Of a stretch of 64,000 nt of DNA, positions 40,227 to 47,990 are shown piece after piece (the first letter of the stretch is position 1; each line of letters starts with the position of its first letter). Made by a program: the position numbers and the translations under genes. The notes under the pieces are model-generated. The model saw nothing but the letters and a program-made list of their open reading frames with translations. It did not search any database and was not told where the DNA came from. The stretch is from JAXDTI01 sp034090045 (GTDB taxonomy: Bacteria; Actinomycetota; Actinomycetes; Actinomycetales; Actinomycetaceae), in contig JAXDTI010000001.1 of NCBI GenBank assembly GCA_034090045.1, positions 1-64,000 of the forward strand. The letters run 5' to 3'.

Positions 40227-40337
40227 CTAAATCAGCAGATCCAGGACAGTGACCTGCACTCCAGGTTGGGTGCCAGCGAGGTAACGCACGAAAGCAGAAC
40301 CTATAAATCCTGCTCCCCCGGTCACCAAAACCCGCAC
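40227..40337 (-). pseudogene. dTDP-glucose 4,6-dehydratase (RmlB-like), 36-residue N-terminal fragment
   Basis: The frame reads MRVLVTGGAGFIGSAFVRYL, then AGTQPGVQVTVLDLLI and stop. This is the first beta-alpha-beta unit of an extended short-chain dehydrogenase with the GxxGxxG nucleotide motif, as at the start of RmlB. GGAGG lies 5 bases before the GTG start, so the translation signals are intact, but about 290 residues are missing. Remnant of a sugar-nucleotide gene, probably removed by deletion. Confidence 0.75.
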
Positions 40338-40496
40338 TGTCACCTCCTGTCTGTATATATTGTGCTACGCGTAACCAGGGTGAGCTGCTGCACATCTCGG
40401 AGCGTTCCGCACCTAGCAGCCTAAAACCCCTTTAGACTTGTGACGACACGGTTCTTTATTACCAGAACCAATTCAACCTACATATGAGGAGCAGTT

Positions 40497-41102
40497 ATGG
40501 GGAATCCACCACGGATTATTGATTCGGCTGATGTTTCAAATGAGGCACAGATTGGAGACGGGTCGAGTGTGTGGCATCTGGCGCAGGTGCGTGAACACGC
40601 GGTGCTGGGCGAGAACTGTATTATCGGACGGGGCGCCTATATTGGTGAAGGTGTGCGCCTGGGCGATAACTGCAAGGTGCAAAACTATGCCCTGGTATAT
40701 GAACCGGCAGAACTGGCTAACGGAGTGTTTATTGGTCCGGCAGTGGTACTCACTAACGATCACTGGCCACGGGCAATCAATCCGGACGGTAGCATCAAAT
40801 CGGCTGATGATTGGGATCAGGTTGGTGTGACGATTGGCACAGGCGCGGCTGTGGGGGCGCGCAGCGTGTGTGTTGCGCCGGTACGAATCGGGGCGTGGGC
40901 GCTGGTTGCTGCGGGTTCGGTTGTGGTTCAAGATGTTCCGGATTTTGCCCTGGTTGCTGGCGTTCCGGCTCGGCGTATCGGCTGGGTCGGTAAGGCCGGG
41001 GTAAAGTTGGAGCAGGTGCCGGGGAGCACGGACAGGTTCCGTTGCCCAGCTTCTGGTGCCGAGTATATTCAGACCGGTGAGAACAGCCTGAAGGAGGCTT
41101 GA
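40497..41102 (+). CDS. Left-handed beta-helix N-acetyltransferase (WbpD/WlbB type)
   Basis: 201 residues with hexapeptide repeats (IGDGSSVWHLAQVREHAVLG, IGRGAYIGEGVRLGDNCKVQ, IGTGAAVGARSVCVAP) and the insertion VVLTNDHWPRA that is typical of enzymes acetylating UDP-3-amino-hexuronic acids. It would acetylate the 3-amino group to give UDP-2,3-diacetamido-2,3-dideoxy-glucuronate. The C-terminal CPASGAEYI is a short cap. AGGAG precedes the ATG. First of three co-directional pathway genes. Confidence 0.85.
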   Translation: MGNPPRIIDSADVSNEAQIGDGSSVWHLAQVREHAVLGENCIIGRGAYIGEGVRLGDNCKVQNYALVYEPAELANGVFIGPAVVLTNDHWPRAINPDGSIKSADDWDQVGVTIGTGAAVGARSVCVAPVRIGAWALVAAGSVVVQDVPDFALVAGVPARRIGWVGKAGVKLEQVPGSTDRFRCPASGAEYIQTGENSLKEA

Positions 41103-41107
41103 TTTCA

Positions 41108-42208
41108 ATGTCTAAGGGTTTTATTCCTGCGGCTCGTCCGTTGATAGGTGATGAGGAACGCGCCGCGGTTGATGCGGTGCTCGCCAGTGGCATGGTTGCG
41201 CAGGGTCCGCAGGTTGCGGCATTTGAGGAAGAGTTTTCGGCGCAGATGGTGCAGGGCGCTTCATGCGCGGCTGTGAACTCTGGTACTTCAGCACTCCATG
41301 TTGGCTTGTTGGCTGCGGGTATCGGTCGGGGCGATGAGGTTATCGTGCCGTCCTTTACTTTTGCGGCGACCGGTAACTCGGTGGCTATTTCGGGTGCAAC
41401 CCCGGTGTTTGCTGATATTGAGGCCGATTATTTCTGTATGGACCCGGCTGATGTCGAGGCAAAAATCACTGACAAAACGAAAGGCATCATGCCGGTGCAC
41501 CTCTATGGTCATCCAGCGAATATGGATGCTTTAATGGATATCGCTAAGCGCCATAACTTGATGGTGTTTGAGGATTGTGCGCAGGCTCACGGCGCATCCC
41601 TGCACGGTAAAAATGTTGGCACCTTTGGTGTGTTCGGTGGTTTCAGTTTCTATCCGACAAAGAACATGACTGCCGGCGAGGGCGGCATGATCAGCACCCA
41701 GAATCCGGATGTGTTGCGGCGCGCCCAGATGCTTCGTAATCAGGGCATGGAACAGCGTTACGCTAACGAGTTGGTGGGGTTGAACAACCGGATGACCGAT
41801 ATTAACGCGGCGATTGGGCGTGAGCAGCTCAAAAAAGTTGGTGCCTGGACTGAGACGCGACAGGCCAACGCGAAATACCTTTCCGATAACATCACCGGAG
41901 TGATCACACCGAAAGTCGCAGACGGTGCGGTACACGTGTACCACCAGTACACGATTCGTGTAGAGAATGATCGTGATGGTTTCCAACAGGCCTTAAAGGA
42001 CGAATATGAGATTGGTTCGGGCGTGTATTACCCGATTCCGAACCACAGGTTGCCGTCCCTGACACCGTATGCTCCGGACGTGGAGTTGCCGACCACCGAG
42101 ATGGTCGCGAAACAGTGCCTGTCACTGCCGGTACATCCCTCGCTCGATGCCGAGGATCTGGATCGGATCGTGAACGCGGTATCGACGCTGGCGAAAGCTG
42201 GTGCGTGA
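41108..42208 (+). CDS. DegT/DnrJ/EryC1 sugar aminotransferase (WbpE/WlbC type)
   Basis: 366 residues. PLP enzyme: the catalytic lysine is in FSFYPTKNMTAGEGG, phosphate-binding residues are in VNSGTSALHVG, and DCAQAHGA is the cofactor Asp motif. It would place the amino group on carbon 3 of the 3-keto sugar made by the dehydrogenase encoded next. The start has AAGGAGG about 10 bases upstream, inside the acetyltransferase end. Confidence 0.92.
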   Translation: MSKGFIPAARPLIGDEERAAVDAVLASGMVAQGPQVAAFEEEFSAQMVQGASCAAVNSGTSALHVGLLAAGIGRGDEVIVPSFTFAATGNSVAISGATPVFADIEADYFCMDPADVEAKITDKTKGIMPVHLYGHPANMDALMDIAKRHNLMVFEDCAQAHGASLHGKNVGTFGVFGGFSFYPTKNMTAGEGGMISTQNPDVLRRAQMLRNQGMEQRYANELVGLNNRMTDINAAIGREQLKKVGAWTETRQANAKYLSDNITGVITPKVADGAVHVYHQYTIRVENDRDGFQQALKDEYEIGSGVYYPIPNHRLPSLTPYAPDVELPTTEMVAKQCLSLPVHPSLDAEDLDRIVNAVSTLAKAGA

Positions 42209-42209
42209 G

Positions 42210-43199
42210 ATGGCTGAGACTCTGCGTTATGGGATGCTCGGTATCGGTTCGATGGGCCGACACCATGTTCGTAACATTCGTGCCCTGGACGGGGTGGAGC
42301 TGGTCGCGATCGCGGATCCGTTCGGCGATAAGTTCGGGGTTGCGGGCGACCTGGAGGTGCTACCAAATGTTGATGCGCTGATCGAGGCGGGTATTGACGC
42401 GGCAGTGGTGGCGGTTCCGACTGCGCATCACGCTGAGGTGGCGTTGAAACTCGCGGAGGCGGGTGTTCACACGATGGTGGAAAAACCTTTGGCGGACACG
42501 ATTGAACAGGGCGAAGCCATGGTCGCGGCCTTTGACGATAAAGGTCTCGTCGGTGCGGTAGGTTACGTGGAGCGCTGCAACCCGGCACTCATTGAGATGC
42601 GCCGGCGTATCGCTGACGGACAGCTCGGACAGGTTTATCAGGTGATTAGTCGCCGCCAGTCCCCGTTTCCGGCACGCATCTCGGATGTCGGGGTGGTAAA
42701 GGATCTGGCAACCCACGATGTTGATATTCAGATGTGGCTGGCCGGTGCTCCTTTCGAGTCGATATCGGCACAGACCGCACGGCAGGCTGGACGCGAGTTC
42801 GAGGATCTGGTTACCGCATCGGGTAAACTCGGCGGCGGGGTGCTATCTAACCTGTTAATCAACTGGTTGACGCCCTATAAGGAACGTCAAACTGTGGTGT
42901 TGGGTGAGAAAGGCTGTCTGGTCGCGGAAACTGTGATGGGCGATTTAACCTATTACGCTAATGGTACTGAGGAACTCGGTTGGGACCAGATCCGCAATTT
43001 CCGTGGCGTGTCCGAGGGCGAAATCACCCGCTACGCTTTGAAGAAACGCGAACCCCTGGCCGTGGAGCACGAACACTTCCGTGACGCAATCCTAGGTAAA
43101 GGCAGCGAACACGTTTCCATGCGTGAAGCCCTAAACACGATGAAAGTGGTGCAGGCGATCCTGGACTCTGCCGCAACCGGAGAAACCATCAAGTTCTGA
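42210..43199 (+). CDS. Gfo/Idh/MocA sugar dehydrogenase (WbpB/WlbA type)
   Basis: 329 residues. N-terminal Rossmann fold GMLGIGSMGRHHVRN; catalytic EKP motif in MVEKPLAD; conserved LATHDVDIQMW helix carrying the catalytic Asp/His. The expected reaction is oxidation of carbon 3 of UDP-GlcNAcA using NAD. It starts one base after the aminotransferase stop. With its two upstream neighbours and the divergent epimerase it completes the last four steps of the UDP-ManNAc3NAcA-type pathway. Confidence 0.9.
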   Translation: MAETLRYGMLGIGSMGRHHVRNIRALDGVELVAIADPFGDKFGVAGDLEVLPNVDALIEAGIDAAVVAVPTAHHAEVALKLAEAGVHTMVEKPLADTIEQGEAMVAAFDDKGLVGAVGYVERCNPALIEMRRRIADGQLGQVYQVISRRQSPFPARISDVGVVKDLATHDVDIQMWLAGAPFESISAQTARQAGREFEDLVTASGKLGGGVLSNLLINWLTPYKERQTVVLGEKGCLVAETVMGDLTYYANGTEELGWDQIRNFRGVSEGEITRYALKKREPLAVEHEHFRDAILGKGSEHVSMREALNTMKVVQAILDSAATGETIKF

Positions 43200-43377
43200 T
43201 TTAACTGGCGCTTCAGATGTTTATCGGGTTGCGTGTTCGTTCCATTCGATCTTGTGGGTGAGAACTCAGTTCAGACCCTGTCTCAGTGATTTCTCAGTAC
43301 AGGTTCTTTACTACTACATGTTCGCTAGCAGCAGGAACGCGGTTGCCTTTAACGTCAGCGCAGTAATCATTCTGTCT

Positions 43378-43403
43378 GCCTAAATAGTGTCCCCGATTTA
43401 GGC
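43378..43403. terminator. Hairpin between dehydrogenase and epimerase genes
   Basis: GCCTAAAT / ATTTAGGC, 8 bp with a 10-base loop, spans the stop codon of the epimerase gene. It lacks a T-run on either strand, so terminator function is tentative. The 200 bp before it (43200-43377) hold no gene I can see. Confidence 0.45.
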
Positions 43404-44459
43404 GCGAGCTAGCAGCTCGCGCACCACTCGTTCGGCAGCGTGACCCTCACCGTAAGGGGCAGCATCGGTGGCGGCTGGCCGTGGGCGTGATGCTGCTGCG
43501 GCGAGTTCTTGTGGTTCTACAAGCTGATTCCACCCGAGTTGCACCGTCTCCACCCACTCGGTTTCAGTACGGACGGTAGTGCAGGGCACTCGCAGCAGGA
43601 ACGCTTCTTTCTGTAGCCCACCGGAATCCGTAATCACGCCGCGGGCATGACGCACCAAGGCGAGCAGATCGGGGTATGCCACGGGTGGGTGTGGGAACAG
43701 ATTGCCCCCGCCGAGATGCAATCCGTGTTTTTCGCATTGGGTCACGAGGCGCGGGTGAGCCAAGATTGCTACAGGGTGGTTCAGGTGTTCAAGGGCATCT
43801 AGGATAGCGGCGAGGCGCTCACGGGAGTCGGTGTTTTCTGCGCGATGTATTGTGGCCACGGAGTATTCACCGTCTGCAAATCCGAGTTCTTGTGCGACAG
43901 GAGAGGGAGCATCGGCTAGCTTTGCCACTTCGTGCAGGAGCACATCGGTCATCACATCTCCCACCACCACGGTTCGTTCTCCTAGCCCTTCATGTTCGAG
44001 GTGTTCGCGTGCCACCTCAGTGGGAGCGAGCAGCAGATCCGCTGCATGGTCGGTAAGTACGCGATTGTGCTCCTCAGGCATCATACGGTTGAACGAGCGC
44101 AGTCCCGCTTCAAGGTGGGCAATCGGGAAGTGTAGTTTCACGGCGCTCAGCGCACCCGCTATTGTAGAGTTGGTGTCTCCATAGACGAGCACCCAATCTG
44201 GTTGGTGCTTGAGGAGAATATCGTCCATCGCTGCGAGCATTGCGCCGGTTTGTTTCCCGTGCGAACCAGAGCCGACACCGAGGTGCTCATTTGGCTCAGG
44301 AATGTTGAGATCTTTGAAGAATACTTTCGAAAGCATCGGATCGTAGTGCTGACCGGTGTGCACAATTATGTGTTCCACGCCGAGTTTGTCGCAGACATGA
44401 GCAATCGGAGCTAGCTTCACAAACTGGGGGCGGGCACCCACCACGGAAAGAATTTTCAT
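43398..44459 (-). CDS. wecB: Non-hydrolysing UDP-N-acetylglucosamine 2-epimerase family enzyme
   Basis: 353 residues: GARPQFVKLAP at the N-terminus, HTGQHYDPMLS, VYGDTNSTIAGALSA, HLEAGLRSF, PEEHNRVLTDH, VATIHRAEN and TDSGGLQKEA are all family signatures. In this cluster it is likely the WbpI/WlbD step that converts UDP-GlcNAc3NAcA to the manno epimer; WecB activity on UDP-GlcNAc is the alternative. A charged C-terminal region rich in Ala/Arg follows. Faces the other pathway genes convergently. Confidence 0.93.
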   Translation of the reverse strand: MKILSVVGARPQFVKLAPIAHVCDKLGVEHIIVHTGQHYDPMLSKVFFKDLNIPEPNEHLGVGSGSHGKQTGAMLAAMDDILLKHQPDWVLVYGDTNSTIAGALSAVKLHFPIAHLEAGLRSFNRMMPEEHNRVLTDHAADLLLAPTEVAREHLEHEGLGERTVVVGDVMTDVLLHEVAKLADAPSPVAQELGFADGEYSVATIHRAENTDSRERLAAILDALEHLNHPVAILAHPRLVTQCEKHGLHLGGGNLFPHPPVAYPDLLALVRHARGVITDSGGLQKEAFLLRVPCTTVRTETEWVETVQLGWNQLVEPQELAAAASRPRPAATDAAPYGEGHAAERVVRELLARA

Positions 44460-44588
44460 GAAAACAATTCTACTGCTTATGAGCTATGAGCTACGATAAG
44501 CTCTGCCACGCACAATTGTGCCCACAAGACTGCATTTTTGCATATTATTTAAACGAGATAAAGATATAAAAGAGAGCGGTGATACCCG

Positions 44589-45764
44589 GTGCATAAGCCA
44601 CGAATAGCTGTTGCGAGCAGGATCTTTGCTCCAGAACCGGCTGCTGCCAGTTTCCGTCTGAAAGCATTAGTGCAGGGGCTTGCCGCGAAAGGTGCGGATG
44701 TGACTGTACTTACAACGAAGCTGCCGGTTCAGTTCGCTAACGCTCGTGTGGAACTCCCCGCGGGTGTGAACGTAAAGAGATTTCCGGCGTTGCGCGATTC
44801 CACGGGGTATATCAAAGGCTATATGCAGTATATGAGTTTTGACATACCACTGTTTTTCCGGATTTTGTTCGGGAAAAAGCAGGATGCTGTGGTGTGCGAG
44901 CCGCCACCTACTACTGGTTTAGTGACGAGGGCGGCGTGCGGTCTACGACGGGTACCGTATGTGTATTACGCGGCAGACATATGGTCCGATGCTGCAGCGG
45001 CTACCGCGCCCACACCTGTTGTATCAGCGCTGAGATTCGTGGAGAAAAAGGCGCTACGCGGAGCAAAGCTGGTGTTTGCTACTTCGGGTGAGGTGGCTGC
45101 GCGTGTGCGTGAGTTGGGCGCTAAACGCGTGACCGTGATGGAAAACGGTGCTGATACTAGCGTTTTTACGCCACAGGGATCGTGTAAGGATGGGCGGTAT
45201 TTCGTTTATGCTGGGACTGCAAGCGAACGGCATGGTGCTGAGGTTTTTGCGAAAGCGATGCGCATTGTGGTCAAGGATCATCCGGATGTGAAACTCGTGT
45301 ATGTGGGTTCAGGCTCATCAGATGAGGAGATTCAGCGTATTGCCGAAGATCTGCCTGCAGCAACTATTGAGCAACTCGGGCGAGTAGAAGCTGGCGAGGC
45401 TGCGGCGTGGCAGCGTGGTGCGGTGGCAGCGCTCGCCTCGATTAAACCTGGGCTCGGCTATGATTACGCGATCGCAACGAAAGTCTATTCGGCACTCGCG
45501 TGCGGAACTGCTGTGGTGTATGCCGGGGCAGGTCCCCTTAATGAAGTGATCGTTGAAGAAAAGTTCGGCGAAGCTGTGGCTTACGATGTGCAGGAGGTGG
45601 CACAGGCGATGTCGCGGGCCCTTGATCAGGCGAGTGTTTCAGGAGATGCTGAGCACACCGCTGCCGAGAAGCTCCGGCGTCGCCAGTGGGTGCTCGATCA
45701 TCATTCACTTCAGGCGACAGGAAAACGTGCTGCACAGGCAGTGTTTGGCGTGTTGAAACGATAG
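44589..45764 (+). CDS. GT4-type glycosyltransferase
   Basis: 391 residues with the GT-B layout: N-terminal acceptor domain (RIFAPEPAAASFRLKALVQGL) and C-terminal donor domain (VTVMENGADTSVFTP; FVYAGTASERHGAEVFAKA; then YAIATKVYSALACGTAVVYA, where GT4 enzymes carry the E-x7-E region). The start is GTG with AGAGAG upstream. Probably adds one sugar to the lipid-linked repeat unit. Diverges from the epimerase. Confidence 0.85.
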   Translation: MHKPRIAVASRIFAPEPAAASFRLKALVQGLAAKGADVTVLTTKLPVQFANARVELPAGVNVKRFPALRDSTGYIKGYMQYMSFDIPLFFRILFGKKQDAVVCEPPPTTGLVTRAACGLRRVPYVYYAADIWSDAAAATAPTPVVSALRFVEKKALRGAKLVFATSGEVAARVRELGAKRVTVMENGADTSVFTPQGSCKDGRYFVYAGTASERHGAEVFAKAMRIVVKDHPDVKLVYVGSGSSDEEIQRIAEDLPAATIEQLGRVEAGEAAAWQRGAVAALASIKPGLGYDYAIATKVYSALACGTAVVYAGAGPLNEVIVEEKFGEAVAYDVQEVAQAMSRALDQASVSGDAEHTAAEKLRRRQWVLDHHSLQATGKRAAQAVFGVLKR

Positions 45765-45818
45765 CTAGCCGGGTCTTTCTCAATGAAGAGTCTGATATTG
45801 GAGGCAGGAAAAAGTTCG

Positions 45819-46187
45819 TTAAAGCGGGATGGCGATTACTCCGACCAGGATCAACGCAACACCACCTTTTTTGGTGCAGATATATTCGCGAAAAAGATAT
45901 ACGCGAGTAGGAGTGTCTGTACCTAGGTGAGCGCGGTGAACGGGTAAACAACGGAGTAACCGAGGCGGGGCTGAACCAAAACTGAGAACCGGCTGCAACG
46001 TGGATAATGAAACGAATCGATAAGCGATAATCATGGTAATCGCGCCCAGAGCAAAAGCGAGACCAGCAGCGAGACGCATCAGCCGAACGCTTCCACTCGG
46101 TTTCCAGAAAAGCTGGTTAACACAAACCAATACTGTGACACCAGCATCGGTAGCATACCAGTTTGTTATTTCATAATGAATGTCCAC
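45819..46187 (-). pseudogene. Small EamA/DMT-type membrane transporter, frameshifted
   Basis: One frame gives VTVLVCVNQLFWKPSGSVRLMRLAAG and ITMIIAYRFVSLSTLQPVLSFG, the first two to three helices of a small drug/metabolite-type transporter. The continuation YSVVYPFTALT-stop-VQTLLLAYIFFANIS is in another frame and contains a stop, and GGVALILVGVIAI is back in the first frame. At least two frameshifts and one stop separate the pieces. Such small proteins (ArnE/F-like) flip undecaprenyl-linked sugars beside GT2 genes; the intact GT2 upstream has therefore lost its likely partner. Confidence 0.7.
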
Positions 46188-46191
46188 ATAT

Positions 46192-47202
46192 TTATTCCGC
46201 AGAGTGAGGTTCTGGCTTACTTGTAGCTGTGGTTTCAACGAGTGGCTCGATAGTGTGGATCGCGATTAGTTCCCAAACTTTTCGGTGATTTTTTGCCACC
46301 GTATCAAGCACGATTCCCACACTTAGAGTGAGCAATGCCGAGAATACAAATCCAACGGCGAGAATCGCGCTGGGTACCTTCGTCACGTACTTTGTGGCCA
46401 CGAATTCGAGAACCACAGGGACACCCACGAGCAAACCCAGGATGAAGAGCATCGCAGCCATAACGGAGAAGAAAGCCATAGGTTTATAGTCTTTGAACAA
46501 AGCTACGATCGTAGCAAGCACTTTCGATCCATCCCCAAAAGTAGAGAGTTTCGAGCAGCTTCCCTCAGGGCGATCGCGGTAGGCGATGGGCACGTTAATA
46601 ATACGTGCACGGCTATCCACTGCGTGAATGCTCATTTCTGTTTCAAGCTGAAAGCCTTTGCTCATCACGGGCATCGATTTAACAAAGGCGCGCGTGAAAC
46701 CTCGATAGCCCGTCATCACGTCGGAATAGGAGTAACCGTAGATGAGTTTGATTAACCATCGCACCAAATCGTTGCCAAATGAGTGAAAATGGCGTTTGTT
46801 CTCGCGTTCATAGGTCTTGTTACTCAGCCGATCTCCTATTGTGGTATCGGCGATGCCATCAAATAGTGGCTGAAGCATGGCAGGCGCCTCTTCAGCGGGA
46901 TACGTGTCGTCACCGTCAACCATTAAATAGTAATCGGCGTTTATATCGCGAAACATTTGCCGCACCACGTGACCTTTGCCTTGACGCGGTTCAAAACGGA
47001 CGATAGCTCCAGCCGCTCGCGCAATCACTGCCGTGCGATCCGAGGAATTGTTGTCGTACACGTAAATAGTGGCCTGGGGTAGAACTCGCTGGAAATCCTT
47101 CACCACTTTTTCTATAGTCACTTCTTCGTTGTAGCAGGGGATAAGCACAGCCACGCGCTTGGAATTGCTGTGTGCTTGGGGTTCGTGGTTCGTTTCCTGC
47201 AT
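46192..47202 (-). CDS. Membrane-anchored family 2 glycosyltransferase
   Basis: 336 residues from the ATG with GGAG 8 bases upstream (the open frame runs far upstream without signals). GT-A domain: VAVLIPCYNEEVTIEKVV, VYDNNSSDRT, metal site DGDDTYP, FTRAFVKSMPVMSKGFQLETE. Two C-terminal helices (FFSVMAAMLFILGLLVGVPV; AILAVGFVFSALLTLSVGIV) follow and a soluble tail. Polyprenyl-phosphate sugar transferase type. It overlaps no neighbour but is 2 bp from the truncated membrane protein and 5 bp from the broken transporter. Confidence 0.88.
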   Translation of the reverse strand: MQETNHEPQAHSNSKRVAVLIPCYNEEVTIEKVVKDFQRVLPQATIYVYDNNSSDRTAVIARAAGAIVRFEPRQGKGHVVRQMFRDINADYYLMVDGDDTYPAEEAPAMLQPLFDGIADTTIGDRLSNKTYERENKRHFHSFGNDLVRWLIKLIYGYSYSDVMTGYRGFTRAFVKSMPVMSKGFQLETEMSIHAVDSRARIINVPIAYRDRPEGSCSKLSTFGDGSKVLATIVALFKDYKPMAFFSVMAAMLFILGLLVGVPVVLEFVATKYVTKVPSAILAVGFVFSALLTLSVGIVLDTVAKNHRKVWELIAIHTIEPLVETTATSKPEPHSAE

Positions 47203-47204
47203 CG

Positions 47205-47927
47205 CTAGGCTCCTTCCATGTTCGTGACTAGCTCTGTTGGTGGAGCCGGTTTTATATCTGCCGAATCGGCTGTGGAAGGTGTCGTGGTTTGTTTTCCCGT
47301 GGTGATCGATGCGCGTTTTCTGCGTTCGAGAAGTATCACCAGGGCGCACAGGGCGCCAAAAACGGTGACGGCTAAGTTCCTGTAGGTAAAGAACACATGA
47401 ATCGCTGAGTGGTTCAGCACCACGAGATACCACACCAGTGGATAGAGAGAGACTGCGAGTATCTGGAGCGCGCTAACCATGTGCTCGCGGCGGAGATTTA
47501 GGCGCAAAACTCGCACTAAGAGCAGTGCTGCTACTGCTGCGGCAATGAGGAGAAGAATGAACCGTACTGCGTTGCTGCCAAATAATTCTTGCAGGTTGGG
47601 CTGCAGGCCATCGAGGCGCTGGAAATCGTATTGCTGCTGTAGGTCTGTTCCACGCCCGATGCTGTTGAGGCGGAAAGAAATATCGCCGAGCACGCTTGCA
47701 AGCGGATATTTAACGATCAGTGCTGCCAATACCCATTTAGTTGCCCAGAATCCAAAATAACCGATGCCCCAGGCGAAAGAATTCGAGATGAAGCGATGCC
47801 ATGGTTTCCCGTGAGATAACAAGATATAGGTAACGAGTGGAAATCCGAGCGCAATCACTGGGAAAGTGAGAAGATCGAAATATGCTACGCTCATCCCTGT
47901 GAGCATAAAGAAAGGGAACCACAGGTT
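47205..47927 (-). pseudogene. Polytopic membrane protein, N-terminally truncated
   Basis: The frame is open from 47927 (NLWFPFFMLTGMSVAYFDLL) with a TAG directly before it, and the first codons read as mid-protein. Four to five helices remain, with FDLLTFPVIALGFPLVTY, a loop with RGTDLQQQYDFQRLDGLQ, and a Thr/Ala-rich tail ending TNMEGA. It resembles the C-terminal half of a large multi-span cell-surface polysaccharide protein; the N-terminal half seems lost where the divergent acyltransferase gene now begins. An internal ATG at 47904 might still allow a 233-residue product. Confidence 0.55.
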
Positions 47928-47990
47928 CTAGCGTTTCTGAAGGTGTTCGTTGGCTAGCGGAAAGATTAGGGCGGGCTATTATGGTCTTTG

